A stretch of DNA of 64,000 nt, taken from Streptomyces sp. NBC_01233. GTDB taxonomy: Bacteria > Actinomycetota > Actinomycetes > Streptomycetales > Streptomycetaceae. The position numbers and the translations under genes are program-made. Positions 36,129-44,141 of this stretch are shown here, one piece after another. The stretch lies in NCBI RefSeq assembly GCF_035989305.1, contig NZ_CP108514.1, forward strand, positions 2,037,501 through 2,101,500, given 5' to 3'. The notes under the pieces were generated by a model. It searched no databases. It was not told the DNA's origin and was given only the letters and a program-made list of their open reading frames with translations. Position 1 is the first letter of the stretch, and each line of letters opens with the position of its first letter.

Positions 36129-37112
36129 ATGGAGCAGAGGCATCTCGGCCGCACCGGACTGCGCGTTTCCCGGATCGGCCTCGGCACCCTCACCTGGGGC
36201 CGCGACACCGGCGAGGAAGCCGCCGCCGAGCAGGTGAAGACCTTCTGGGAGGCGGGCGGCACCCTCGTCGACACGGCCGACGTGTACGGGGGCGGGGAGG
36301 CGGAGTACCTCCTCGGGCGGCTGGTGGGCGGGCTCGTCCCGCGCCGGGACCTGGTGATCGCGACCAAGGCGGGCAGCGTGCCGGACCCGGACCGGCGCTT
36401 CGACGGCTCGCGCGGGCACCTGCTCGACGCGCTGGACGCCTCGCTGGACCGGCTGGGCACCGACTACGTCGACCTCTGGCAGGTGCACGCCTTCGATCCG
36501 GCGACCCCGCTGGAGGAGACCATGCAGGCGCTTGACCTGGCGGTGAGCAGCGGCCGGACCCGGTACGCCGGGGTCTCCAACTACTGCGGCTGGCAGCTGG
36601 CGAAGGCGGCGACCTGGCAGCTCGCGGCGCCCGGCGTGCGGAGCCGGATCGCCTCGACCCAGATGGAGTACTCGCTGCTGCAGCGGGGCGTGGAGCGGGA
36701 GGTCCTGCCGGCCGCACTGGACCTCGGGGTAGGCCTGCTGCCCTCCTCCCCGCTGGGGCGCGGCGTGCTGACGGGCAAGTACCGGGACGGCGTACCGGCG
36801 GACTCCCGGGGCGCCTCGGAGTCCCTGGCCGCCTTCGTGGACCCGTACCTCGACGAGGCGGCGGGCCGGATCGTGGACGCGGTGGTGACGGCGGCCCGGG
36901 GGCTGGCCGTGACCCCGCTCGAGGTGGCCCTCGCGTGGATCCGGGACCGGCCGGGGGTGGTCTCGCCGATCGTCGGGGCCCGGACGTCGGCGCAGCTCGC
37001 GGCGGCGCTGTCGGTGGAGGCCCTTAGTCTTCCGGAGGAGATCTGCCGGGCGTTGGACGATGTGTCGGCGCCCGTGCACCGCTATCCCGATCAGGACTGG
37101 AGCACGCTGTGA
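36129..37112 (+). CDS. Aldo/keto reductase
   Basis: 327 residues from ATG 36129. AKR motifs: GTLVDTADVYGGGEAEYLLG (catalytic Asp/Tyr), LVIATKAG (Lys), VDLWQVHAFDP (His) and a C-terminal GARTSAQLAAAL NADP-binding segment. It belongs to the potassium-channel-beta-like bacterial AKRs. The stop overlaps the next start (GTGA), so it is translationally coupled to the helicase-like gene. Confidence 0.93.
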   Translation: MEQRHLGRTGLRVSRIGLGTLTWGRDTGEEAAAEQVKTFWEAGGTLVDTADVYGGGEAEYLLGRLVGGLVPRRDLVIATKAGSVPDPDRRFDGSRGHLLDALDASLDRLGTDYVDLWQVHAFDPATPLEETMQALDLAVSSGRTRYAGVSNYCGWQLAKAATWQLAAPGVRSRIASTQMEYSLLQRGVEREVLPAALDLGVGLLPSSPLGRGVLTGKYRDGVPADSRGASESLAAFVDPYLDEAAGRIVDAVVTAARGLAVTPLEVALAWIRDRPGVVSPIVGARTSAQLAAALSVEALSLPEEICRALDDVSAPVHRYPDQDWSTL

Positions 37113-39616
37113 GTACGGACCGCCAAGCCGAAGCCGAAACCGCTGCCGCGGAGGAACCGGCCGGGCCGCAGGCCGACTCGGGCGAAGCCCCGTCGGACAC
37201 CCCCGAGGCCGACCCGACCTCCCTGCCCACCGAAGCCGGTTCGGCCGGGACCGAGGGCGAAGCCGGTTCGGCCGGGGCCGACGCCGGGCCTGACGCCGGG
37301 CACGGCGAAGTCGGCGCCGGTGAGGGGGGTCCGGGGGCGGAGCCCCCGGTTTCGGGAAGGGGCGGGGTGGGGGAAGGCCCTGCAGGGCCCGCCACCGAGG
37401 CCCCCGCAGGAGCCGAAGACACGGCCGGGTCCGAAGCCGGGACCGAGACCGAGACCGGAGCGGAGGTCGACGCCGGGGCTGAGGCCGGGGCCGGGGCCGG
37501 GGCTGAGGCCGGGGCTGAGGCCGGGGCTGAGGCCGGGGCCGGGGCCGGGGCCGGGGCTGAGGCCGGGGCCGAGGCTGAGGCCGGGGCCGAGGCTGAGGCT
37601 GAGGCCGAGGCTGAGGCCGGGGCCGGGGCCGACGGCGGGGCCGACGGCGGGGCTCAGGTGCAGCCCGCGCTCACCGAGGCTCAGGCCGAGCTCGCCGCGC
37701 AGAAGGTCGAGCGGGAGCGGATCGCCCGGCGCAAGGCCGAGCGGGAGGCGCCCGTCGAGTCCGGGGCGAAGCTCAGCGGCAAGGCCGCCGACCTGATGGC
37801 CGCCGTACGGGCCGTGGAGAGCGGGGAGAAGCCCCCCGCCGTGTACTTCGACGAGGCCCCGGCCGCGCCCCGCAGGCCGGCCCCCGCTCCCGCCGCGCCC
37901 CGCCCCGCCGCCCCGGCACCGGTGGCCGCGGCGGAACCCTCCGCCGGCACCGTCGAGGGCGTACGGTCCGTCCTGGCCCGCGGTGGCGCCCCCGAGTCCC
38001 TGGCCGGCCAGGCCGCGGCGGTGCTCGGCGACGGCGCCGCCGAGCAGCTCGCCGAGAACCCCTGGCGGCTGCTGTCGGTCCCGGCCGTGCGCCCGACCCA
38101 GGCGGACGGCTTCGCACGGTCCCTGCTGGGCTCCGAGGCAGGTCCCGGGGACGAGCGCCGGACCACCGTCCTGGTGGGCTGGCTGCTGGCCCAGGCCGGA
38201 CTCAAGGGGCACACCGCGCTGGAGGCCCCGGTGCTGGAGAAGGCCCTGGCCCAGTACGGCGTACCGGATCCGGCCGGAGCGCTGGAACAGGCCATCGCGG
38301 AGGGCTCGGTGCTGGTCTTCCACGAGCCCCTCGGCCCGCCGGTCGAGGAGGGCGAGGAGCAGCCCGTACGTCTCCTCGTGGGCCTGGAGGGTTCCGCCAT
38401 GGCCGAGGAGAGCCTGGCCGACGGCCTGGCGCGGCTCGCGTCCGGCGCCTTCGACGCGCCCGCTGACTGGGAGCAGGCCGCCGGTGCCGCGCCGGGCCCG
38501 TCCGCCGCCGAGCTGATCCGCACGGTCGCGGGCCACGGCCTGGTCGCCCACACCGGCGGCGAGGCCGCGCGTGCCGAGGCGTTCGCCCTGGTGGCGGCGG
38601 CCCGGGAGCTGGGGCTGCGGGCCTGCCCGGCCGCGCACGCGCCCGCCGGTCCGGACTCGGTGACCGTGGCGGGGCTGCTGTCCGGGGCGGAGGGGCCCGG
38701 GCGGGACGCGGACGGGCAGTTCGTGCTGGACCTCCTCGTGGTGCTGGACGCGCCGCAGCTGGACGTGGAGACCGCGGCGGCGCTGGTGGAGTCCGTGCCG
38801 GACGGAGCCCGGCTGGTGCTCTCCGGGGACCCCGGAGTGCTCGCGTCCGCCGGGGCCGGACGGGTGTTCGCCGATGTGCTGGCGGCCCGTACGTGCCCCC
38901 AGGTGGTCTCCCGCACCCCGGATCCGGGCCCTCTCGGCGAGCTCGTCTCCGGAGTCGGGATCGGCGAGCTGAACCAGGTGGACGCCCCCGGCAAGGAGGT
39001 CGTCATCGTCCCGGTGCAGGACGCCGGGGAGGCCGTGCACCGGGCCGTGCAGCTGGTGGCCGAGTCGGTGCCGCGGGCCTTCGGGATCCCGGCGGACAGC
39101 GTGCAGGTGATCACCCCGGGCCACGGCGGCTCCGCGGGGACGCGGGCGCTGAACACCGCCCTCAAGGAGCGGCTGAACCCCGGTCCCGGCCGGTTCGGCG
39201 GCTTCGACCCCGGCGACCGGGTGGTCCACGTGCCGTCCGCCGGGCGGGCGCTGGCGGCGCGGGTGGTGTCGGCCGACGCCCAGGGGCTGCACCTGGACCG
39301 TGCGGGCGTACGGATCGTCGTACCGAAGGAGCTGGTGGAGTCCCAGGTGCGGCACGGCTGGGCGGTGACGGCGCACCAGGCCGTCGGCACGCGCTGGCCG
39401 GCCGTGGTCGTCGTCCTGCCGGGTGACGCGGCCCAGGCGCTGTCGCGGGACTGGGTCTACACGGCGTTCGGGCGGGCCGAGCGGCACCTGTCGGTGGTGC
39501 ACGGCGTCGACCAGGCGCTGCCGCGCGCGGTGGCCGAGGTGCTGCCGAAGCCGCGTACGACACGGCTGACGGGCCTGCTGAAGGCGCTCGCGACGGCCGG
39601 CGAACAGGCGGAGTGA
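37109..39616 (+). CDS. RecD2-like helix-hairpin-helix protein with degenerate ATPase motifs
   Basis: 835 residues. Residues 1-190 are low complexity (Ala-Glu-Gly repeats), then a charged helix (about 190-215). A helix-hairpin-helix-like region follows (about 265-330, TVEGVRSVLARGGAPESLAGQ). The Rossmann-like region would carry a P-loop at about 473-484 but reads GHGLVAHTGGEA, without GKT/S. Walker B is replaced by LDLLVVLDAPQ (about 540). SGDPGVLASAGAGRVFADVL and VTAHQAVGTRWPAVVVVL (about 752-769, UvrD/RecD C-terminal motif) remain. Architecture follows RecD2 but ATP hydrolysis looks lost. Coupled to the AKR gene. Confidence 0.75.
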   Translation: MSTDRQAEAETAAAEEPAGPQADSGEAPSDTPEADPTSLPTEAGSAGTEGEAGSAGADAGPDAGHGEVGAGEGGPGAEPPVSGRGGVGEGPAGPATEAPAGAEDTAGSEAGTETETGAEVDAGAEAGAGAGAEAGAEAGAEAGAGAGAGAEAGAEAEAGAEAEAEAEAEAGAGADGGADGGAQVQPALTEAQAELAAQKVERERIARRKAEREAPVESGAKLSGKAADLMAAVRAVESGEKPPAVYFDEAPAAPRRPAPAPAAPRPAAPAPVAAAEPSAGTVEGVRSVLARGGAPESLAGQAAAVLGDGAAEQLAENPWRLLSVPAVRPTQADGFARSLLGSEAGPGDERRTTVLVGWLLAQAGLKGHTALEAPVLEKALAQYGVPDPAGALEQAIAEGSVLVFHEPLGPPVEEGEEQPVRLLVGLEGSAMAEESLADGLARLASGAFDAPADWEQAAGAAPGPSAAELIRTVAGHGLVAHTGGEAARAEAFALVAAARELGLRACPAAHAPAGPDSVTVAGLLSGAEGPGRDADGQFVLDLLVVLDAPQLDVETAAALVESVPDGARLVLSGDPGVLASAGAGRVFADVLAARTCPQVVSRTPDPGPLGELVSGVGIGELNQVDAPGKEVVIVPVQDAGEAVHRAVQLVAESVPRAFGIPADSVQVITPGHGGSAGTRALNTALKERLNPGPGRFGGFDPGDRVVHVPSAGRALAARVVSADAQGLHLDRAGVRIVVPKELVESQVRHGWAVTAHQAVGTRWPAVVVVLPGDAAQALSRDWVYTAFGRAERHLSVVHGVDQALPRAVAEVLPKPRTTRLTGLLKALATAGEQAE
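37440..37650 (+). repeat. In-frame GAGGCCGGGGC-type repeat tract
   Basis: Short degenerate repeats of GAGGCCGGGGCT and GAGGCTGAGGCC encode alternating Glu-Ala-Gly-Ala within the helicase-like gene. Likely prone to slippage and length variation between strains. Confidence 0.8.
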
Positions 39617-39622
39617 CTCCGG

Positions 39623-39656
39623 CCGTGGCCCCCGCCCCGCGGGGCGGGGGCCACGG
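39623..39656. terminator. Bidirectional hairpin terminator
   Basis: 16-bp perfect arms (39623-39638 and 39641-39656) with a 2-nt centre, between convergent genes. Confidence 0.82.
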
Positions 39657-39683
39657 ATGCCGGGTCGGGGGCCGGACCGGGGT

Positions 39684-40352
39684 TCAGGCCGGGGTCAGCC
39701 CCGGCTCCGCGGTCTCTTCCTCGCCTTCGTCCTCGCCCTCGTCGAACTCGTCGGACTCCTCGTCGAAGACGGAGCTGACGTCGAACCGGTGCAGGACGTC
39801 CTGCGGATCGATGTTCCCGAAGGGCGAGTTGAGCCACTCCCCCGGTTCCGCCATCTCCTCCGAGGCGGCGATCCAGAGCGTGGAATCGCCCTCCTCCAGC
39901 CCGAAGTCCTTGAAGCGGGAAGCGATCTCGTCGGGCTCGTACTCCCCGAAGAGGACGCCCAGCGCCTCGGCGGTGCCGCCGTCCTGGACGAACTCGGCGT
40001 CCCGGTCGTGCGCGGCGATCCGCTCGGCCTGGGCGATCAGCCGCGGCGGTTCGACGACGGCGTAGTCGCGGCGGATGAGCACGCTGAAGGCGGCGGGCTC
40101 GGCGGGGCCGGTGTAGGGCACGCCGTCCTCGGGCGTGGGGATCTCGAAGGGAGTGACCTCGTCGTAGCGGTCGTAGAGGAGTTCGTCGTACTCCTCGGCC
40201 GCGGCGGCGAGTTCGTTGAACGCGGCGTAGACGTCCGGGTCCTCGTCCCCGGTCCTGCGCTCGACCGCGGCGAGGTGACGGTCGAGCGCGGCCTTGACCG
40301 CCTCGGCGGCGGCGCGTACCTCGGCAACAGTGGGCAGAGCGGCATCAGACAT
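39684..40352 (-). CDS. Acidic hypothetical protein
   Basis: 222 residues from ATG 40352 (MSDAALPTVAEVRAA). The N-terminal half is helical with an AAAEEYDELLYDRYDEVTPFEIPTPEDGVPYTGPAEP segment. The C-terminus is strongly acidic (DEESDEFDEGEDEGEEE). No catalytic motif recognised. It probably corresponds to a conserved streptomycete protein near the chaplin genes. Divergent from the DUF5703 gene. Confidence 0.7.
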   Translation of the reverse strand: MSDAALPTVAEVRAAAEAVKAALDRHLAAVERRTGDEDPDVYAAFNELAAAAEEYDELLYDRYDEVTPFEIPTPEDGVPYTGPAEPAAFSVLIRRDYAVVEPPRLIAQAERIAAHDRDAEFVQDGGTAEALGVLFGEYEPDEIASRFKDFGLEEGDSTLWIAASEEMAEPGEWLNSPFGNIDPQDVLHRFDVSSVFDEESDEFDEGEDEGEEETAEPGLTPA

Positions 40353-40399
40353 AGAGCAGACGCTATCCGTACGAGGGCTCTGCCCGCACAATAGATGCG

Positions 40400-40588
40400 A
40401 TGCCGGAATACGAATTTGTCGACGTGTACGTGCCCCGCGGTGTTCCTCGCAAGGAGGCGACCCGCCTGCTGACCGATCATGCCGAGTACGGGAACTGGGA
40501 ACTCGACCGGCTGAGTCTGTACCGGGACGGCAGTCGCCGTGCGCGACTGCGCCGCCGGATCATCCGTCAGGTCCGCGCGACCTGGTGA
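40400..40588 (+). CDS. DUF5703 family small protein
   Basis: 62 residues, MPEYEFVDVYVPRGVPRKEATRLLTDHAEYGNWELDRLSLYRDGSRRARLRRRIIRQVR. Short, mixed alpha/beta, with a basic C-terminus. It is conserved in Streptomyces next to chaplin genes (from memory). Function unknown. Confidence 0.8.
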   Translation: MPEYEFVDVYVPRGVPRKEATRLLTDHAEYGNWELDRLSLYRDGSRRARLRRRIIRQVRATW

Positions 40589-40614
40589 CGCGGGCCCCGG
40601 GGGCGGGGCCCGCG
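40589..40614. terminator. Hairpin between DUF5703 and long chaplin genes
   Basis: CGCGGGCCCC (40589-40598) pairs with 40605-40614 immediately after the DUF5703 stop, between convergent genes. Confidence 0.75.
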
Positions 40615-40627
40615 CCGTGAGCAGCCG

Positions 40628-41494
40628 TCAGGCGGCGTTGCGGGCGCGCCGGTAGAGCACGCTGCCCGCCAGCAGCAGGCCGCCCGCGAGCGGGAGGCCG
40701 GCGGTGAGGACGTCACCGGAGCCGGTGGCGGCGAGACCGGCCGACTGCCCGGGGTTGTCCCCGGTCTGCGCGCCGGTCCCCGGGCCGGGGTGCGTGACCG
40801 GGGTCACGGGGGTGACGGAACCGGTGCCGGGGTTGGCCGACGTACCCGGAGTGCCCGTGCCCGGCGTACCGGGAGTGCCCGGGTTCCCGGGCGTCTCGCC
40901 ACCCGGCGTACCGGGATTCCCCGGGTTGCCGGGCGTCTCACCGCCCGGGGTGCCCGGGTTGCCCGGGTTCCCGGGGTTCTCGCCACCGGGCGTACCGGGA
41001 TTCCCGGGGGTGCCGGGGGTGCCGGGGTTCTCGCCACCCGGGGTGCCCGGATTTCCGGGGTTGCCGGGGTTGCCGGGGTTCCCGGGGTTCTCACCGCCCG
41101 GCGTGCCCGGGTTTCCGGGGTTGCCCGGGTGGTCGTCGCACGGCTCGTCGCCGTCGCCGGGGTGTCCCGGGTTGCCGGGGTGTCCGGGGTTGCCGGGGTG
41201 TCCCGGGTGACCGGGCTTGCTCGGCTTGCCGGGCTTGCCGTGGCCCCCGTCGGAGCAGTGGTTCCCGAAGGCCGGATTGAGGCCTCCGACCACCGTGACC
41301 GTGTTCCCGCAGGCGTTCACCGGTACGTCCACGGGTGCCTGCACGTTGTTCCCGGACAGCAGTCCCGGAGAGTTCGCGGTGTGCCCCGAGGCGCCGGAGT
41401 CCGCGTGTGCGTAGCCCCCGCCGAGGGCGAGGACACCCCCTGCGGCAGCCATGGTGATCAGGGTCTTCCTGGTGACCTGTGCCGGTCGTCGCAT
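40628..41494 (-). CDS. chpC: Long chaplin with one chaplin domain, collagen-like stalk and sortase signal
   Basis: 288 residues from ATG 41494 (GGGGA upstream). Signal peptide (1-31, ...YAHA). One chaplin domain (about 35-80: [25 protein letters not shown] to LNPAFGNHC), with the two Cys of classical chaplins. Then a Gly/Pro/Asn/Thr stalk (about 84-230) of GNP/GTP triplets broken by GGENP or GGETP. It ends with a cell-wall sorting signal: LAATG near 254-258, a hydrophobic helix and YRRARNAA. ChpA-C of S. coelicolor carry two chaplin domains; this one has one plus the stalk. Likely wall-anchored by sortase on aerial hyphae. Symbol by position. Confidence 0.88.
   Translation of the reverse strand: MRRPAQVTRKTLITMAAAGGVLALGGGYAHADSGASGHTANSPGLLSGNNVQAPVDVPVNACGNTVTVVGGLNPAFGNHCSDGGHGKPGKPSKPGHPGHPGNPGHPGNPGHPGDGDEPCDDHPGNPGNPGTPGGENPGNPGNPGNPGNPGTPGGENPGTPGTPGNPGTPGGENPGNPGNPGTPGGETPGNPGNPGTPGGETPGNPGTPGTPGTGTPGTSANPGTGSVTPVTPVTHPGPGTGAQTGDNPGQSAGLAATGSGDVLTAGLPLAGGLLLAGSVLYRRARNAA
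40836..41238 (-). repeat. Gly-X-Pro coding repeat tract
   Basis: Tandem 9-bp-phased units (GGGTTGCCC and variants) encode the GNP/GTP stalk of the long chaplin. Codon choice varies between units, but long near-identical blocks recur, so repeat number may vary between strains. Confidence 0.85.
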
Positions 41495-41601
41495 CTGTAC
41501 TCGTCCCCTGGTGTGTGCGTTTCGGCCGTCTCGGCGGCCCGGCCGTCCAGGCTCCCCCGCCTGGTACGCCGAAGGTGAGAATCCGGGCCGGAAAGCCCGG
41601 T

Positions 41602-41633
41602 GGCCCCGGAGCGCTGGAATGCGCTCCGGGGCC
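41602..41633 (-). terminator. Hairpin terminator after chpH
   Basis: Perfect 13-bp arms (41602-41614 and 41621-41633) with a 6-nt loop, 16 bp past the chpH stop and upstream of the long chaplin gene. Confidence 0.85.
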
Positions 41634-41649
41634 CAAGACTTCAGACGCG

Positions 41650-41883
41650 TCAGGCGTTGACGCAGGTGTTGCCGAAGGCCGGGTTCAGCAGGCCGATGAC
41701 GGAAACGGAGTTCCCGCACACGTTCACCGGGATGTGGACCGGAACCTGGATGGCGTTGCCGGACAGAACACCGGGGGAGCCGATGGCCGCACCCTGGGCA
41801 CCCGCGTCGGCGACAGCCAGGCCCGCACCCGCGAGAACCAGGCCACCAGTGGCAGCCGCAGCGGCGACAACCTTCTTGATCAT
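41650..41883 (-). CDS. chpH: Short chaplin ChpH
   Basis: 77 residues from ATG 41883 with strong TAGGAGGAACA upstream. Signal peptide MIKKVVAAAAATGGLVLAGAGLAVA, then a single chaplin domain (GSPGVLSGNAIQVPVHIPVNVCGNSVSVIGLLNPAFGNTCVNA) with the conserved Cys pair. It self-assembles into the amyloid rodlet layer that lowers surface tension for aerial growth. Next to a long chaplin, as SCO1675/SCO1674 are in S. coelicolor (from memory). Confidence 0.95.
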   Translation of the reverse strand: MIKKVVAAAAATGGLVLAGAGLAVADAGAQGAAIGSPGVLSGNAIQVPVHIPVNVCGNSVSVIGLLNPAFGNTCVNA

Positions 41884-42012
41884 TGTTCCTCCTAGTAGGC
41901 AATGCGGTCCCAGCCGCGGACCGCACCACCTGTAACGAGGAGGGATCACCAGGGCTACGAGCGTATGAGTGCATTCACTCTTCTCAGTGGAATGCGCACA
42001 CCTACCCGAATC
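41884..42012. other. chpH upstream region
   Basis: 129 bp between the chpH start and the M20 peptidase stop. Contains the dyad GAGTGCATTCACTC at 41967-41980 (5-bp arms). It should hold the developmentally controlled chpH promoter; no sigma-factor consensus was recognised with confidence. Confidence 0.35.
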
Positions 42013-43338
42013 TCAGGCGTTGTCGATGAACCGGTCGAGCACCCGCACGCCGAACTTCAGTCCGTCCACGGGCACGCGCTCGTCCACGCCGTGGAACATC
42101 CCCGCGAAGTCCAGCTCCGGCGGCAGCTGCAGCGGCGCGAAGCCGAAGCAGCGGATGCCGAGGTCGTCGAAGGACTTGGCGTCGGTACCGCCCGAGAGCA
42201 TGTACGGCACGGCCCGCGCGATCGGGTCCTCGGCCTTCAGGGCGCCCTGCATGGCGTCCACCAGCCTGCCGTCGAAGTCGGTCTCCAGCGCCTTGTCGCC
42301 GTGCACGTCCTCCCGCTTCACCCGCGGCCCGAGGATGCGGTCCAGGTCGGCGAAGAACTCGTCCTCGTAGCCCGGCAGGAAGCGGCCGTCGACGTGGGCC
42401 GTCGCCTGGCCGGGGATGACGTTGACCTTGTAGCCGGCGCCGAGCATCGTCGGGGCGGCCGAGTTGCGCAGCGTCGCGCCGACCATCTTGGCGATGCCGC
42501 CGAGCTTGGCCAGGGTCTCGTCCATGTTGTCCGGGTCCAGCGGGGTGCCGAGCGCGTCCGAGAGCTCGTCCAGGAAGTGGCGTACGGTCTTGGTCACGCG
42601 CACCGGCCACTGGTGGCGGCCGAGCCGCCCCACGGCCTCGCACAGCTCCGTGATGGCGTTGTCGTTGTTGGTCATGGAGCCGTGGCCCGCGGTGCCGTCC
42701 ACCGTGAGCCGCATCCAGTGCATGCCCTTCTGGGCGGTCTCCACCAGGTACAGCCGCAGGTTCTCGTTCACGGTGAAGGAGAAGCCGCCGACCTCGCCGA
42801 TGGCCTCGGTGACGCCTTCGAAGAGACCCGGGTGCTTGTCGACGAGGTGCCGTGCCCCGTAGGTGCCGCCGGCCTCCTCGTCGGCGAGGAAGGCCAGCAC
42901 GATGTCGCGCGGGGGCTTGCGCCCGCTGCGCATCCGGTCGCGCACGACGGCCAGCGTCATGGCGTCCATGTCCTTCATGTCGACGGCGCCGCGGCCCCAC
43001 ACGCAGCCGTCGGCGATCTCACCCGCGAACGGGTCGTACGTCCAGTCCGCGGCATTGGCCGGAACCACGTCGGTGTGCCCGTGGATCAGCAGCGCCGGCC
43101 GCGAGGGGTCCTCCCCCTCGATCCGCGCCACGGTCGAGGCGCGCCCCTTGTGCGATTCGAAGATCTGCGGCTCCAACCCGACCTCGGCGAGCTTCTCGGC
43201 GACCCACTCCGCCGCCTTGCGCTCCCCGGGGCCCGAGTGGTCTCCGTAGTTGCTGGTGTCGATCCGGATGAGGTCCCGGCAGAGGTCGACTACCTCGTCC
43301 TCGCCGGAGACGGTCCTGCCCGCGCTCGACTCGCTCAC
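42013..43338 (-). CDS. M20-family metallopeptidase
   Basis: 441 residues from GTG 43338, GGAGGAAGC upstream. Metal ligands and catalytic residues: HGHTDVVP (86-93), GRGAVDMKD (116-124), DEEAGG (153-158; catalytic base Glu) and a late SGGTDAKSF to MFHGVDERV (His). The central dimerisation domain is present. It is likely an aminoacylase, dipeptidase or succinyl-diaminopimelate-like deacylase; substrate unknown. A near-palindrome (43352-43361) lies 14 bp upstream. Confidence 0.9.
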   Translation of the reverse strand: MSESSAGRTVSGEDEVVDLCRDLIRIDTSNYGDHSGPGERKAAEWVAEKLAEVGLEPQIFESHKGRASTVARIEGEDPSRPALLIHGHTDVVPANAADWTYDPFAGEIADGCVWGRGAVDMKDMDAMTLAVVRDRMRSGRKPPRDIVLAFLADEEAGGTYGARHLVDKHPGLFEGVTEAIGEVGGFSFTVNENLRLYLVETAQKGMHWMRLTVDGTAGHGSMTNNDNAITELCEAVGRLGRHQWPVRVTKTVRHFLDELSDALGTPLDPDNMDETLAKLGGIAKMVGATLRNSAAPTMLGAGYKVNVIPGQATAHVDGRFLPGYEDEFFADLDRILGPRVKREDVHGDKALETDFDGRLVDAMQGALKAEDPIARAVPYMLSGGTDAKSFDDLGIRCFGFAPLQLPPELDFAGMFHGVDERVPVDGLKFGVRVLDRFIDNA

Positions 43339-43505
43339 GCTGCTTCCTCCCACTGATCAGTACCGAACTCCTCCATCCTCCCGCCCCGGGCCGCTCTCCC
43401 CAAGGGCGATCCCCGGCCGTCGGGGGGTGTGATCGAGGACCCCGGAATGTTTGGTAATGTTTTCCACGTCGGAACGGCCCGCGAGGGACGCGAGACAGAC
43501 ACCTT

Positions 43506-43593
43506 GTCCGGGTGGCGGAATGGCAGACGCGCTAGCTTGAGGTGCTAGTGCCCTTTATCGGGCGTGGGGGTTCAAGTCCCCCCTCGGACACCA
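43506..43593 (+). tRNA. tRNA-Leu (anticodon GAG)
   Basis: 88 nt including CCA. Acceptor stem GTCCGGG (43506-43512) with CTCGGAC (43583-43589), discriminator A and CCA. The anticodon loop (TTGAGGT) presents GAG at 43539-43541. A long variable arm follows, as in class II Leu tRNAs, then the T-arm with GGTTCAAGT. The gene is complete; its 3' end is the left attachment site of an integrated element. Confidence 0.96.
43570..43593 (+). repeat. attL: tRNA-Leu 3' end, 24-bp direct repeat
   Basis: Positions 43570-43593 (T-arm through CCA) are repeated exactly at 48303-48326. Tyrosine integrases commonly use tRNA 3' ends this way, restoring the gene from their own attP copy. Confidence 0.88.
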
Positions 43594-43599
43594 GCTGAG

Positions 43600-43626
43600 A
43601 CCCCACTTCATGTGGGGTTTTTTGCT
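43600..43626 (+). terminator. Intrinsic terminator after tRNA-Leu (element-derived)
   Basis: ACCCCAC (43600-43606) and GTGGGGT (43612-43618) form the stem, followed by a T-run into GCTTTTC. A classic hairpin-plus-T terminator, brought in with the element; the original one is at 48330-48367. Confidence 0.85.
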
Positions 43627-43641
43627 TTTCCAGGCTGTGGC

Positions 43642-43662
43642 GTGACCAACCACGTGACCAAC
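43642..43662 (+). repeat. Two direct GTGACCAAC repeats near attL (candidate arm sites)
   Basis: GTGACCAAC at 43642-43650 and 43654-43662, start-to-start 12 bp. Three related copies lie near attR. Spacing and clustering at both element ends resemble integrase arm-type sites. Confidence 0.5.
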
Positions 43663-43745
43663 GGCCCAGAGATTCCCCAGGTCAGACCAGGGATGACAGG
43701 CCGAGTCGGCCCGCACCGGAGGCGGCGAGCTTCCGCGCTCCGTCC

Positions 43746-44141
43746 TTACGTGAGTGCCCGTACCGGGCCATGGTGTAGCCCGGTGAGTGGTGCCGGACGT
43801 TTGCTGAGACCTCTACGGGGTTCTCCCCGGATGATCGCGTTGGCATCACCATCCTTGGTCAGTTTCCGCAACCGGTAAGCGTTGCCCTCTTCGACCACGA
43901 CCCATCCCAGTTCGATGGCTCCCTCATCCCAGCGCACGAGGGACCACTTCATTCCCAGGGCCTCACTGCGCCGGACACCAGTCGCGGCGTAGACCGTCCA
44001 CAGCGGAGCGTCCCTGAGGCAGTGGTGAGTCAGGCCGCTGTCACAGGCCCTGTTGCCGCACGGCTCCCACACAGAGCCCAGGAATCGCCCCGACTGGCAG
44101 CGGTACGTAGGTGCATCTGAGGCAGCAGGCGGTTCGTACAA
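43746..44141 (-). pseudogene. Tyrosine-integrase fragment
   Basis: A 131-codon open frame whose middle reads LWTVYAATGVRRSEALGMKWSLVRWDEGAIELGWVVVEEGNAYRLRKLTKDGDANAI. This is the catalytic-domain segment around the first active-site Arg (TGxRRSEALG). The N-terminal arm/core-binding domains and the later His-x-x-Arg and Tyr motifs are missing. Truncated at both ends, so inactive. It reads toward attL, as integrase genes usually do. Confidence 0.75.

Noticed and set aside
37091..39502. 803-codon minus-strand frame opposite the helicase-like gene
   Set aside because: Gly/Leu/Pro repeats mirror the Ala-Glu-Gly tract; no ribosome site or domain.
40836..41238. Possible CRISPR array
   Set aside because: Repeats are 9-bp-phased codons of a Gly-X-Pro stalk without unique spacers; no cas gene nearby.
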